Notes: generated from the letters alone by a model not told the origin. A stretch of 64,000 nt of DNA from Theodoxus fluviatilis (GCA_034096865.1 JAWQFJ010001241.1:12501-76500), one strand, 5' to 3'. Positions 22,550 through 33,841 are shown, numbered from the stretch's first letter. Program-made: numbers and translations.

Positions 22550-23507
22550 TGAGTGTAGGTACTGGCAGCCAAAATTTTGACTCAGAGATTGTTTTGTTTT
22601 TATGTGTTGTGCTTTTACTACTTGATGAAAGAATTAAAATAAAACAAAAATGAAGTGTCTATCTTGATTCGTTCTGGAGATACAGCATTTATTGTATATG
22701 GAAACGCGAAACGTAGAGTAATACTAAATATTTTCCAAACTTTGCAGCCTAACAGTCCTCTAATCATACAAGGTACTCAGCATATATTGCCTAATTCCAA
22801 ATCAATATATTGTAGGCAGTTCATGTAAGCAAAATGAAGCCATTCTTTAATGCAGTTCCAGTACAACAGGGTGCTGAATATGGCCCAAAATAAGAATTTT
22901 CAACGTGCAAAACATCACCGAGGACCATATTTGAAGGCCTGCTGAACAAAAACCATTGAAGTGAGCCCTATCAGACTTATTATACCAGAAGACTATATCA
23001 TATAATTTTACACTATTTTTTTCCAAGATACAAAAAAGCTTACAGTTCAAGATATTGTGTTATCAATTTGAGGAAAACCCCGATTTGCGTGATGGAAAAA
23101 AGTGAAATTATGAGGGTACTTGACTGAAAAGCTTATTATCTCAAAAACTATATGAGATACTTGCATAAAATTTGGTGTCTGGCTTTGTTATAGTTTTACC
23201 TTTGCAAATAAACTGAAATTTACCAGAAAAGTGCACATAGTTTTTAGCCAGTCTATTTTTAGTAACAAATAAGGCGTGATTCTGCGGGGCATGGCTCACT
23301 GAAAATCTTCCTATCTAAAAAACTATATCAGTTACCAGCATGAAATATTGCATGTGGCTCAGTAATAGTTTGAACTTTGCAAATTAACATAGATTTAAAA
23401 TATAGGTTAACAAAATATCTTGCTAATTAATTTTTATTAAAAAAACATTGCGGCTCTGTGGACAATAGATATAGCATAGGAAGTTTGATAGGCCATAACA
23501 TACATCC

Positions 23508-23582
23508 ATCCATCCATTCAACCAACCATCCATTCATCCATCCATCCACCTATTCATGCATCCAATCATCCATCCATCCAAG
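23508..23582. repeat. (CATC)n simple repeat
   Basis: Imperfect CATC/CATT tetranucleotide array. The bases before it (GATAGGCCATAACATAC) match the tail of the SINE-like repeat at 62800-62975, so it is probably the tail of a degraded copy. Confidence 0.8.
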
Positions 23583-23789
23583 AAAACCTTGAAATATGTG
23601 CCTATTAGTATTGTATTGATGATTTTTTTCATGTGGATGTTTAATTTGGAAAGTGTTTCATTTATTTGGCATGTTTATGACACAATGTCCCTCTTCTACT
23701 CTTCCTTTGGATGAAATGCTCTTGCTCCATAGCTGTCCAAGAAGAAACTCTAGTTTGCTGAAATAGAAATTGGACCTTCGTTTCAAGTG

Positions 23790-23962
<173 letters not shown>

Positions 23963-24754
23963 ACGCTGGAATTGTGCATAGTCTAAAATAAAACAGAAAA
24001 ATAAAATAGCATTGCATTTCTATAAAAGGTCATTAATATTTTTTTAACATGTCAGCAGTTTGGCTGCGTACCTCAGAGATGAGAATCAGATGTTATTGGC
24101 ACGTGTGTGTATACATCCAAACACATGACTATTCGATATGGGATCGCACTTCGGTCTATGATAGACATCGATTTTTGTTTTCGAACACCCTGCTAAAATT
24201 CAACAAAACACTTATTTATGTTGTTTATAACATACAGACATTCCTGTCATAATATTTTGATGATAACAATCAGCAGAAAGAAAAATACGATAGGCCTACA
24301 CTTCGAATGCACATATACACAACACACAACTTTGACCCGGTCACGTGGCAAACATTTGCTGTTAATTCTGCGTAAACTTTGCCATGAATAGCAAAAAATA
24401 GCTTTAATAACTTGCAGTACTGGTAACTTAATGAGTTTAGACATCGAATTAGGCTACTTATCAAGACTAGACTTGATGCTGCAAACAAATAACTCCGATT
24501 TGCCACAACCGCTCGTAGATGCGTAGTCCGCCATGATGCGTTCCACTACCAGTGCGCGGAGAGTACTCGTCTCCGTTTGGCTCGCGCTGCGCGAGCATTC
24601 ATTTGTCCGACACGTTTCATATATCGTTAAATTCGGCATAAAATGAGCTTTAATTTCCGTCTTTATTGTATATAATCCGTTGAGTAGTTCCAGAGATATG
24701 AGCTTTTGAAAATTAGACATATTTTCAGATAGAATTTTCTTTAACTTAATCGCT

Positions 24755-25033
24755 TTATTTTGGAAAAATATTTATACGAGAATAAACTGTGGAGCTTCGT
24801 CTTGCTGACTCAGTAATTCGCATACTTGGAATGGGTTTCTTGACGGCGCGAAAGGTATTGTTTCTAACACACTGTAAATTTGCTCGGTGAAATACGCCAT
24901 TCCGACTGATGACGCGAAGCGTATTTTGTGTTTCATCTAGTACTTTTAGTGCATTCGCACAAGTACCACAGATCACAGACAACATAAAAAACAACACAGA
25001 ACGACAGATGAAGGTTGAAACTTTATTTTGCAC
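24755..25033 (-). CDS. Hypothetical 92-codon ORF with a signal-peptide-like start
   Basis: The minus-strand frame begins MQNKVSTFICRSVLFF and continues MLSVICGTCANA, a basic then hydrophobic start like a signal peptide. A basic, cysteine-poor body follows (VRNNTFRAVKKPIPSMRI). It lies at the right end of the GTAGGTAC-ended element. The second element copy does not clearly preserve it, so it is likely chance. Listed because it is the only ORF of note inside the element. Confidence 0.2.
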   Translation of the reverse strand: MQNKVSTFICRSVLFFMLSVICGTCANALKVLDETQNTLRVISRNGVFHRANLQCVRNNTFRAVKKPIPSMRITESARRSSTVYSRINIFPK

Positions 25034-25864
25034 ATAGTTTTGGTGCGAAACTTTTCAATTTAAATATATAAACATCACGGGGTAAATCATCAATTTTTAG
25101 CCTGCAGGCACCTTTCCCGGCAAAACTGGCTGCGGCTGCCAGTACCTACTGAGTGATCAGGCTAAAAGCTCCATTTGTCCATTGCCTACTTCAAACTGAA
25201 GTTTAATAAGTGTTCATCTGCAATCCTTGGTAAAGTCTTGAAGCATAATACTACTATAGGTGTGGATTACACCAAACATGATCATGTTTTCATTCTATGA
25301 CTGGAGACTGGTTCACCAGGCTAACTGGCAGACTTGCACAATCGAAGTGTGACAGTGATAAACCTGCCAGTGACTGGAGTCAAAGCTATGTTCTTAATCA
25401 GCAGTGCATATATGTATATCTAATACTCAATTTGCTTCATCAATGTGATTCGCTCTCACACTGGTGCAATAACATGACAACCATTGCTGAGGCGCTGATG
25501 TTCATGACCAAGATTGCATGCATGACCAAGATCATGAGCTCTTGTCCGATTCCCACTTGTGGGCTTTAACTCTCTGCGCGCCGTCGGCGGTCATAACCGC
25601 CGACGCAGTTACCGCCCCCCAAAGCCGTCGGCGGTTATAGTCGACAGACTGATGGGCATGTTTGAATCTGGCGTCGTTTGCTATGAATCTTGGGATTGTG
25701 AGAGCTCTCTATGCATGGAGACTGCGCAGAAGAGCCTCGCTTTCATAATAACAATCGCCATATTGTTTTCACTGCAAGTGCGCGAATTTATAGAAAATTT
25801 TGAAGTTACCGATTGAGGAAGGCGCGCTGCTGCGCGATTCCGATTGCGCACGCTGGCCAAAAAG

Positions 25865-26230
25865 TGGCTGAGCTCAATCCTGATGAAGAGTGAATCTTTG
25901 AAATATTGTTCGATTCTGACTCGGAAGAAGAATTCCATGGCTCCACAGAGGAAGATTTGGTCGAGTTTGCCACAGACAGTGACTGATGACAAAATCGAAG
26001 TTGAACCAGCCCAGTCCAAGATTCCGTCTGCCTATGACCACTCATGGTTGCTGGAGTCCCGGACGACATATCGGAATCGGATGCTTTTCACCTCTATTTC
26101 TACGATGAAGTCGTTGACTTGATGCTCGACGAAACGAATCGCTATACTGGTCAAGTGAGGGCGAAGAAAGGAAACGATGCGGGAATTTATTCTCGAGTGA
26201 GTCGGTGGCAGCCTGTCACTCGACCCGTTT
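25865..26230 (+). pseudogene. piggyBac transposase N-terminal remnant
   Basis: Frames read IFEILFDSDSEEEFHG and EEDLVEFATDSD after an in-frame stop. Then comes DISESDAFHLYFYDEVVDLM, LDETNRYTGQVRAKKG and IYSRVSRWQPVT. The ETNRY...SR..W.PVT layout is the start of the piggyBac DDE domain (transposase IS4-like family). Stops and frame changes show it is dead. Coding ends at the dispersed-element insertion. Confidence 0.75.
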
Positions 26231-26231
26231 T

Positions 26232-26945
26232 GACTCGCATGCAAAGCAAAAGTGAGTCTATGTACTCACCCTTTTCGTCCGTCCTGGCGTCTGTAAAAAA
26301 CTTTAACGTTGGATTTTTCTCTGAGACTATTAAGTCTATCAACATCCAATATGGCATGATGATGTATGATGACAAGGCATACAAAAACATACATAGTGAC
26401 TTGACCTTGCTTCAAGGTCAAGGTCGCAGGGGCCGTAAATGTTGTCTAAAAAAACAGCCATTTTTCACATTTTCCTTATTTTCTCTGAAGTTTTTGAGAT
26501 TGGTGTATATAGGGCAAAGTAATCCCTATCTTTTGATACCAGTTTGATTGACCTTGCTTCAAGGTCAAGGTCACAGGAGCTCTTTAAAGTTGGATTGTAT
26601 ACATATTTTGAAGTGACCTTGACCCTGAACTATGGAAGATAACTCTTCCAAACTTCATAACATTGTAGTACACATGTTATACTTTCATACTAGGTCACCC
26701 GTGTCGTCTCGTCCGGGCATCCTGTCGTCCGTAAAAAAAACTTTAACGTTGGATTTTTCCTCGGAGACTATTAAGTCTATCAACACCCAATTTGGCATGA
26801 TGGGGTATGATGACAAGGCGTCAAAAAACATACATAGTGACTTGACCTTGCTTCAAGGTCGCAGGGGCCGTAAATGTTGTCTAAAAAAACAGCCATTTTT
26901 CACATCCTCTCAGCATGTGAGTCGTGTGGGCTTTGCCCTTCTTGT
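26232..26945 (+). mobile_element. AGGTCA-rich dispersed element, copy 3 (rearranged)
   Basis: Starts GACTCGCATGCAAAGC (two differences from consensus) and ends GGGCTTTGCCCTTCTTGT. The 5' module is present twice (26232 and again near 26697) and most of the usual 3' half is missing. It disrupts the piggyBac transposase remnant. Confidence 0.8.
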
Positions 26946-27191
26946 TTATTTGTGTTGTCAGTTTTTTTCTTCTTATCATATTGTATTGCATGGACATACA
27001 TTTCAGTGGGTCTATCAGAGAGAGCATTCAATTTTCCATCTTTCCTCCAAAAAGTTTGCCTCTATAGCAAAGAATAAAATAATTGTATATATTTAAACAG
27101 AAGAGGGGTCTCGGTTTTGGGGCACGTCCAGAAAATAACTGGCTGCAGGGAGTAATAAAACGTGAAAAATTAATGGCGACCAGAGGGTTAA

Positions 27192-28282
27192 CCTTAAGAG
27201 CGCCGCCAATTTTCGTCATTGCTTTACCCCAGAGCCACAAATTTTATGTGTGGTCAAATTCGACACCATATTTACTATAAAAATCATCATTTATTACCTA
27301 TTCAAACTTTGAAGTAGATTTTTGGAGGATGAGTAGAAACATGGATGGCCTACATGGTGCAATTAATGAAAATGCCATAGAATGTTTTTTTTCAGCTGCT
27401 AAAAAATCATGGAACACAGACAACAACAAAAAGCAAACAAATTCACAGTGTTTTCCTACACTGCTCTATTTATTCAAGAATACAACAGCTTTTGATGAAA
27501 ATGCAAAAGTGCATAGAGTCTCCAAGTAATGGAGATACATCTGAAAATGTTTTAGGGTAAAACTAAAACAAAACCAAAAAATCCTACAATTACTTACGCT
27601 AGGGAAGTCAGCCGAGTCATTTTCATCTGAATCAAGCTTCCACTCCTTTCAATCTACAGTCCACACATCTGTCGAAGCACTGTTTTCCTACACTGCTCTA
27701 TTTATTCAAGAATACAACAGCTTTTGATTACTTGGAAATACATCTGAAAATGTTTTAGGGTAAAACAAAACAAAAATTCCTACAATTACTTACGCTAGAG
27801 AAGTCAGCCGACTCATTTTCATCTGAATCATGCTTTCTCTCCTCATGATCTACAGACCACAACACATCGTCGAAGCACGTGCTTGCCTCTTTGTCCCTCC
27901 ATCTTCCATCACATCAATGACAGTATAGCCTTCAAATTCATATTCTGAGAGTCAGAACCGAAAAATAAGTCCACAAGCGCTTCAACTTCTTCGTCAGTCG
28001 CCATACTGGCAAATAAAAAAGTCCCGTTCACAAACGACAAAGACGCAATTTCGTGAAAATTTTTGCATAAAATTCGCTCCACGTTCTCTCGATCGCCAAA
28101 ATGGCAGATCTCGTTGCCACGTGATCCCTGCACGAGACTGATATTTTTAGAACAGCATGACTCGAAGGCTGCGTTAGGCAAGTAAACAAAGCACGTCACT
28201 ATCGCTCGGCGCACTGATGCGCCAGCGGACGTCTGGGGAATGTACGCTGTGGCGCATCAATGCGCCGGCGGCGCTCTAAAGG
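27192..28282. mobile_element. Non-autonomous piggyBac-like element, 1.1 kb
   Basis: TTAA at 27188-27191 and 28283-28286; ends CCTTAAGAGCGCCGCC and, reverse complemented, CCTTTAGAGCGCCGCC (15 of 16). The interior is shared with elements at 31352 and 34106. An internal stretch containing TTTTCCTACACTGCTC is repeated with its surroundings (about 27450-27600 and 27685-27800). The right end bears the transposase start on the minus strand. Confidence 0.8.
27909..28214 (-). pseudogene. piggyBac transposase N-terminus remnant
   Basis: The minus-strand frame contains MATDEEVEALVDLFFGSDS and QNMNLKAILSLM and then stops. The same start is found inverted in the related elements (near 32880-32930 and 34870-34930). 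This resembles the acidic leader of a piggyBac transposase. No catalytic domain follows. Confidence 0.55.
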
Positions 28283-28351
28283 TTAACAAAGATAGTTGCG
28301 CTCTAAAGGTTAACAAAGATAGTTGCGCTCTAAAGGTTAACAAAGATAGTT
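28271..28351. repeat. Three perfect 27-base repeats at a piggyBac end
   Basis: Units at 28271-28297, 28298-28324 and 28325-28351 are identical. Each contains the element end GCGCTCTAAAGG, the TTAA target and the flank CAAAGATAGTT. The terminus plus its flank has been triplicated. Confidence 0.9.
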
Positions 28352-28424
28352 GAAAAGCAATGAAGGAGGGAAATTTTGACTCCTGGCCTCTTTTTTCCCC
28401 CCCAAGCAATCCCCCTGTGGGTTC

Positions 28425-29475
28425 GAGGTATGAATTGACCCACCGCGTCTCCCTACGCGATTGTAAGAGGTGAATAACTAGGGACACCGTGACTTGAATT
28501 GCGTTACTTGGAACTCTTCTGGTGATTTTTGACTCACATGCGAAGCAAAAGTGAGTCTATGTACTGAGCCGTGTCGTCCGTCCGTCCGGGCGTCCGTCCG
28601 TCCGGGCGGGCGTCCGTCCGTCCGTCCGGGCGGGCGTCCGGGCATCCGTCCGTAAAAAACTTAAACGTTGGATTTTTCTCGGAGACTATTAAGTCTATCA
28701 ACACCAAATGTGGCATGATGGTGTATGATGACAAGGCCTCAAAAAATATACATAGTGACTTGACCTTGCTTCAAGGTCAAGGTCACAGGAGCCATAAATG
28801 TGGTCTCAAAAACAGTCATTTTTCACATTTTCCCAATTTTCTCCCACGTTATTGAAAATGGCGACCTCAGCTACAAGTGGTATATAGGTCAAAGCAAGCC
28901 CTATCTATTGATACCAGTTTGGTTGACCTTGCTTCAAGGTCAAGGTCACAGGAGCTCTTCAAAGTTGGATCGTATACATATTTTGAAGTGACCTTGACCC
29001 TGAACTATGGCAGATAACTGTTTCAAACTTAATAATTATGTGAGGCACATGTTATGCTTTCATCGTGAGACACATTTGGTCACATATCATCAATGTCACG
29101 GTCACTTTGACCCTTATGAAATGTGACCAAAATGTGGTAGTGAACCACTAAAAGTGACTATATCTTATGGTAGAAAGTGCCAATAAGCACCATTGTGCTT
29201 CCTATGTCTTGAATTGACAGCTTTGTGTTGCGTGACCTTGGATGACCTTGACCTTGGGTCAAGGTCACATGTATTTTGGTAGGAAAAATGTGTAGAGCAT
29301 TTCTTTGTGTATGATGTCATTGGTAGGTTTAGTTGTTTGACCTTGACCTTGATGGTCACCTGAAGGTCAAGGTCAAGCATGTGAGTGGTATGGGCATTGC
29401 CCTTCTTGTCTTGCTTGGCCTTACATAGCCTGCAAAGGCTGATGGGCCGTAAAACTCCATCCATCCATCCATCCC
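28425..29475 (+). repeat. SINE-like repeat S, copy 1, interrupted
   Basis: The left part 28425-28530 (GACCCACCGCGTCTCCCTAC, AATAACTAGGGACACCGTGAC) and right part 29410-29475 (GGCCTTACATAGCCTGC, ending in (CATC)n) match the uninterrupted copy at 62800-62975. A dispersed element lies between them. A third copy is at 44640-44790. Short, ORF-free and tetranucleotide-tailed, it behaves like a SINE, but I see no clear polymerase III boxes. Confidence 0.65.
28531..29409 (+). mobile_element. AGGTCA-rich dispersed element, copy 4
   Basis: Full-length copy, close in sequence to copy 2, with an expanded GTCCG/GGGCG microsatellite. It sits inside repeat S. The uninterrupted S copy reads GTGATTTTCGTGCTTAATGG where this one has GTGATTTTT, the element, then CTTGCTTGGC. 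Integration was therefore into a T-run without a recognisable duplication. Confidence 0.85.
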
Positions 29476-29491
29476 CAAGCAAGTGGTGATT

Positions 29492-29775
29492 CAGACCTGC
29501 CTACTCTCCCGAAAAAATCGGGAGACTCCCGATTTAGGCCTGCATCTTCCAACCTCCCGATTAGGCTTTGAATTCTCCCGATTTCAATAGCAGTGAAACA
29601 CACACACACACACACACACACACACCCGCTCTCACAATTTGGCTAAGCTCGAAGCGCTCCTATAGGGCCGATCCCACCACCCACCCCCACCCCCCGGACC
29701 CAGGCCTGTCTTTCAGAATCTCCCGAATTGGCCTTGGGGGGGGGGGGGGGGGGGGGGGGGGGGTAGGCAGGTCTG
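29492..29775. mobile_element. Short hAT-like element with 6-bp target duplication (CTCCCG subfamily)
   Basis: Inverted ends CAGACCTGCCTAC and GTAGGCAGGTCTG are flanked by the exact duplication GTGATT (29486-29491, 29776-29781). Just inside is a hairpin-forming CTCCCG-AAAAAAT-CGGGAG, and the word CTCCCGAT recurs four more times. It contains (CA)n at 29598-29625 and a poly-G run at 29737-29763. Non-coding. Part of a set of five 6-bp-duplication elements in this window. Confidence 0.85.
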
Positions 29776-29781
29776 GTGATT

Positions 29782-30658
29782 ATTTGAAAAGGATTTTCTA
29801 ACCCATAGAATCGCAATTGCACTTGTCCTCGCTCCCATTGTGTGCTCCAAATCATATTGCTTGGTGCAACCAGAAATGCCATGCTCGGTGTCACGCCGGT
29901 GCAGTAAAATTAATCACTTACCATAGCAGTGCATACATTCTGATCCAAGTGTGATTTTCATGCATGATGTTAAAGCAATGAAACAATCTGATGATGGTCT
30001 TGTTCTGGATTGAATAGACAGTTTTGTTTGTCAACTATGATTGTGAGAGTGAAGAATCTGTGCAATTGGTGTGAGATGAAATGATGGCGGATTATCAATA
30101 GACTAGCAATCGGGGGCCTATCACAGCAAAGAAGGCTTCATTTGAAACTGCTTTCTGCTTAGCAAATACAGCCATTGATATTCTACTGAATGAAGAACAT
30201 AACTGCAACTCCGGACGTCGACAGGTTTCATTATATGTCTGCCATCTACAGCTTTGGGACACTCCCCATGATCAGCATGTTGCAAGGGTCTGTGTACAAG
30301 TTACAAAATCTATCCGTTGGGCTCTCCCCCCAAAATTGTTGTGGTTACGGTAAAATAGCGTATAAACACAGGATCAGTAGGTGGGCCTGAACAATTTTCA
30401 CATTAAACATTTTTTATGGAAGGGGCCAGATAGAACTAAACCAAACTTTCTTTCACTGAAAACACTTTTTCCCCCCAATTTAAATATTTTATGGATGAGT
30501 ATAGGCCAAGATGAATGCCACTTGCCTTTTTGCATGTTACTTGTCTGGAAAGGTTTAGAGAAAGTTGGCACTCTTTGCATGATGAATGTTCAAATATAAA
30601 GGTCTATGTATAAAACAAAATCTTGCCTCTATTGATCATATTATGCTTTTGTTCACAG
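29782..30658. other. Sequence upstream of the first G3BP coding exon
   Basis: No gene recognised. A pyrimidine-rich stretch and TTGTTCACAG acceptor end the region at 30658, so the G3BP transcript must have at least one untranslated exon further upstream or within this stretch. Confidence 0.4.
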
Positions 30659-30783
30659 GATTCAGGCCACCAGAAAGCCATGGTGATGGAAAATAACACT
30701 CCTATAAGCGCCCAAAGCGTCGGACGTGAGTTCGTGCGTCAGTACTATACACTTATGCACGAAGCCCCGGGCCACCTGCACAG
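30659..30783 (+). CDS. G3BP: G3BP (Rasputin) homologue, first coding exon
   Basis: Acceptor TTCACAG, 21 untranslated bases, then ATG at 30680 in a good context (GCCATGG). The protein starts MVMENNTPISAQSVGREF and continues VRQYYTLMHEAPGHLHR. This is the conserved start of the NTF2-like domain of G3BP stress-granule scaffold proteins (fly Rasputin, human G3BP1/2). These cytoplasmic RNA-binding proteins nucleate stress granules and dock FGDF-motif partners such as Caprin/USP10 through this domain. The phenylalanine at residue 18 matches the pocket residue F15 of human G3BP1. The six exons in the window join in frame (703 coding bases, about 234 residues). The central disordered part, RRM and RGG box must lie beyond 64000. 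The donor GTAAGC ends the exon in phase 2. Introns are short here (303 bases) but huge downstream because of transposons. Confidence 0.95.
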
Positions 30784-31086
30784 GTAAGCTGCCAGTGCGT
30801 ACTTGATGTGTAGGAATGTCTTTAAAATCCCTCTGTATGCTTGGATAGTTTTGTTTTACGTTTCTTGGGAACATTTGAGTTGCCTCCCTGTTTCCTGTGT
30901 TGGTGTCACTAATGCCTTGGCTTTACTGTTACTTAAAACACTTGCAGCAGTGTTTCCAGCAACGTAGTTGTTGTAATGTCACATACAAGGTAAATAGATC
31001 ATAATTGGGAAATTGTTAGCAATTAATATCGTAGAAATTGCTGTGACTTGGAGTATTACATGTGGACTGGTTTGTTTGACTTGCAG

Positions 31087-31168
31087 GTTCTACAGTCACA
31101 ACTCAAGTTTTGTGCATGGGGGCGTGGAGCCTCCTGGTCATGAGGCACCCGCTACTTGCGGCCAAGCA
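31087..31168 (+). CDS. G3BP: G3BP homologue, coding exon 2
   Basis: Acceptor TTGACTTGCAG, donor GTAAGT, 82 bases, phase 2 in and phase 0 out. It encodes FYSHNSSFVHGGVEPPGHEA and PATCGQA, matching the FYxxNSSxxHGG signature of the NTF2-like domain. The F of FYS corresponds to pocket residue F33 of human G3BP1. Confidence 0.95.
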
Positions 31169-31526
31169 GTAAGTGTCAGAAGCATCTTTTCTTTTGAAGA
31201 CTAGAATGGTACAGTTTTCAACTGTGACAGTGGCACCATATGAGTCTAAGTACATAGAATGATTGTGCATGACTGTGATTGTATCCTGTGGGAAGCCAGG
31301 TGCTGAATTTATCTACACCACTCAGGTATATGACGCCAAAGATGTCTTTAACCTTTAGAGCGCCGCCAATTTTCGTCATTGCTTTACCCCAGAGCCACAC
31401 ATTTTATTATGTGTGGTCAAATTCGACACCATATTTACTATAAAAATCATCATTTATTACCTATTCAAACTTTGAAGTAGATTTTTGGAGGATGAGTAGA
31501 AACATGGATGGCCTACATGGTGCAAT

Positions 31527-32817
31527 CAGAGCTGCCAAGTGCTACGATTTAGGCGTAGCATGCTACGATTTCGACGTGCTTGCTACGATGCTACGATCGT
31601 CTGGGAAAAACTACGATTTTTCAAAGCCTGGAACTGAACTTTTGGCCATCACGAAGAACCCCCCAATCCCACCCCCGCTTTAAGCTGGCGGTTCAGCGCT
31701 GAGTGTCGACTTGAACTTTTGACCGTCACGTAGGAAACCCCCCACCCCACCGCTTCACGTCGGCGGCTCAGCGCTCAGCGACTTGACAGCGTCCCCCCCC
31801 CCCCCCCCCCCCCCGCTTCACGTCAGCGCTCAGCGACTGGACAGCTCCCCCACCCCACTTCACGCCGGCAGCTTGGCGCTTCGCGCCTGCGCAAACATCG
31901 CCATTTTTGACTCACATGCGAAGCAAAAGTGAGTCTATGTACTGAGCCGTGTCGTCCGTCCGTCCGGGCGTCCGTCCGTCTGGGCGTCCGTAAAAAACTT
32001 AAACGTTGGATTTTTCTCGAAGACTATTAAGTCTATCAACACCAAATGTGGCATGATGGTGTATGATGACAAGGCCTCAAAAAACATACATAGTGACTTG
32101 ACCTTGCTTCAAGGTCACAGGAGCCATAAATGTGGTCTCAAAAACAGTCATTTTTCACATTTTCCCAATTTTTTCCCACGTTATTGAGAATGGCGACCTT
32201 AGCTACAAGTGGTATATAGGTCAAAGCAAGCCCTATCTTTTGATACCAGTTTGGTTGACCTTGCTTCAAGGTCAAGGTCACAGGAGCTCTTCAAAGTTGG
32301 ATTGTATACATATTTTGAAGTGACCTTGACCCTGAACTATGGAAGATAACTGTTTCAGACTTAATAATTATGTGGGGCACATGTTATACTTTCATCATGA
32401 GACACATTTGGTCACATATCTTCAAGGTCAAGGTCACTTTGACCCTTATGAAATGTGACCAAAATGGGGTGGTGAACCTCTAAAAGTGACTATATCTCAT
32501 GGTAGAAAGTGCCAATAAGCACCATTGTGCTTCGTATGTCTTGAATTAACAGCTTTGTGTTGCATGACCTTGGATGACCTTGGGTCAAGGTCACACCTAT
32601 TTTGGTAGGAAAAATGTATGATGTCATTGGTAGGTTTAGTTGTTTGACCTTGACCTTGAAGGTCAAGGTCATGTAAAGGTCAAGGTCAAGCATGTGAGTC
32701 GTATGGGCTTTGCCCTTCTTGTCCTTCTTGTGCTTGTGTGCTACGCCTATTTCTTAAATGCTACTCCAAAAAGCTCTGAATGCTACTCTTTGGCATGATG
32801 GTGGGTTGGCAGCTCTG
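31527..32817. mobile_element. hAT-like element with 6-bp target duplication (CTACGAT subfamily)
   Basis: Ends CAGAGCTGCCAA and TTGGCAGCTCTG with the exact 6-bp duplication TGCAAT (31521-31526, 32818-32823) inside a piggyBac-like element. The word GCTACGAT or ACTACGAT is repeated at least six times in the first 110 bases. Removing the nested dispersed element leaves about 477 bases. It contains a poly-C run (31793-31815). Non-coding. Confidence 0.85.
31909..32722 (+). mobile_element. AGGTCA-rich dispersed element, copy 5
   Basis: Full-length copy with a small deletion in the first AGGTCA pair and in the 3' third. Nested inside the hAT-like element, which is itself inside a piggyBac-like element, so it is the youngest of the three insertions. 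Confidence 0.85.
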
Positions 32818-32940
32818 TGCAATTAATGAAAATGCCATAGAATGTTTTTTTTCAATGTCGGTAAAGCCTTCGAATTCATATTCTGAGAATCGAAAAATAA
32901 CTCCACAAGCGCTTCAACTTCTTCGTCAGTTGCTATACTG

Positions 32941-33240
32941 CAGACCTGCCTACTCTCCCGATTTAGGCCTGCATCTTCCAACCTCCCGATTAGGCTTTGA
33001 ATTCTCCCGATTTCAATAGCAGTGAAAACCAACACACACACACACCCAACCCACCCACCCCCCGCTCTCACTTTTAGGCTGATCTCTAAGCGCTCCTATA
33101 GGGCCATTCCCCCCCCCCCCCCCCAACGATTCGGTTGAGTTCTAAGCGGTCTCATAGGGTCGTCTGTCCCCCCACCCCCCACCCCCACCCCCACGTTTCG
33201 GCCAAGCTCGAAGCGCTCCTATAGGGCCGACCTCCACCCC
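32941..33240. mobile_element. Truncated hAT-like element (CTCCCG subfamily)
   Basis: Begins CAGACCTGCCTACTCTCCCG as at 29492 and continues with the same CTCCCGATTAGGC words and CA run. The right end is missing; the sequence degenerates into C-rich repeats that recur three times around the phrase AGCGCTCCTATAGGGCC. Confidence 0.65.
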
Positions 33241-33540
33241 TCCGCTATCACGTTTCTTCGAGTTTGCCACAGACTGACAGTGACTGAGTGACTGCTGACG
33301 AAATCGAAGTTGAACCAGCCCAGTCCAAGATTCCGTCTGTGTATGACCACTCATGGTTGCTGTGGCAAACTCGACCAAATTTTCCTCTGTGAAGCCATGG
33401 AATTCTTCTTCCGAGTAAGAATCGAACAATATTTCAAAGATTCGCTCTTCATCAGGATCTACCAATTGTATCATTGGAGATCTGGTGTGACTGAGTTTTT
33501 GTAAAGCATTTATAGCGTTCCAAGCGACAACTTGCAAGTG
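33241..33540 (-). pseudogene. piggyBac transposase N-terminal remnant (inverted copy)
   Basis: The minus-strand frame reads DEERIFEILFDSYSEEEFHG and FTEENLVEFAT, the same segment seen at 25865 in the opposite orientation. Neither ends nor catalytic domain are preserved. Confidence 0.6.
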
Positions 33541-33571
33541 ACCGTGAAATAGGAAGGTGTACGATTAGATT

Positions 33572-33841
33572 TTACCCTGGGAGTAAACAAAATAAGTTTA
33601 TTTCAGACCATTTACCTTTGCTGAAACTACTGTGTTCTGACAGCCATCTGGTTTGTAGCTTCGCACTTCTCGCACCCAACCAGTGAAGTCCTGTAGCTGT
33701 AAGCTCCCAAGCTTTGGTAGGCTGCAAAATTCTCGCACTTTTGCCCAGCACAAAATATTGTACAATCCTGGCATGGTTTATGTCCGGCAACTGGTTTTTG
33801 TCGACAGACCACGAACTGTTTGGTATTTAATACGGATCTAA
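33572..33841 (-). other. Cysteine-rich ORF fragment, unrecognised
   Basis: The minus-strand frame reads FVVCRQKPVAGHKPCQDC, TIFCAGQKCENFAAYQSLG and LVGCEKCEATNQMAV, with CxxC-like spacing suggesting a zinc-binding segment of a transposon protein. Only about 60 codons are open, with no start or neighbouring exon, so it is probably part of a degraded mobile element. Confidence 0.3.

Larger units (their letters stand above)
25570..27187 (+). mobile_element. piggyBac-like element split by a dispersed-element insertion
   Basis: TTAA at 25566-25569 and 27188-27191 flank the related ends CTCTCTGCGCGCCGTC and (reverse complement of the right end) CCCTCTGGTCGCCATT. Subterminal GCCGTCGGCGGTTAT repeats lie at 25581-25637. 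Inside is the N-terminal part of a piggyBac transposase, cut at 26231 by the dispersed element at 26232-26945. The right-hand TTAA is also the left flank of the next piggyBac-like element. Confidence 0.7.
31352..32940. mobile_element. piggyBac-like element, interrupted and 3'-truncated
   Basis: Left TTAA at 31348-31351 and end CCTTTAGAGCGCCGCC. The first 175 bases match the element at 27192. It is interrupted at 31527-32817 by a hAT-like element and resumes with the matching AATGAAAATGCCATAGAATG. It then jumps, by internal deletion, to the transposase-start region (CTCCACAAGCGCTTCAAC). It breaks off at 32940 where another hAT-like end starts. No right end is visible. Confidence 0.7.

Noticed and set aside
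23508..23582. CRISPR-like or direct-repeat array
   Set aside because: It is a simple tetranucleotide repeat without unique spacers; the sequence is eukaryotic.
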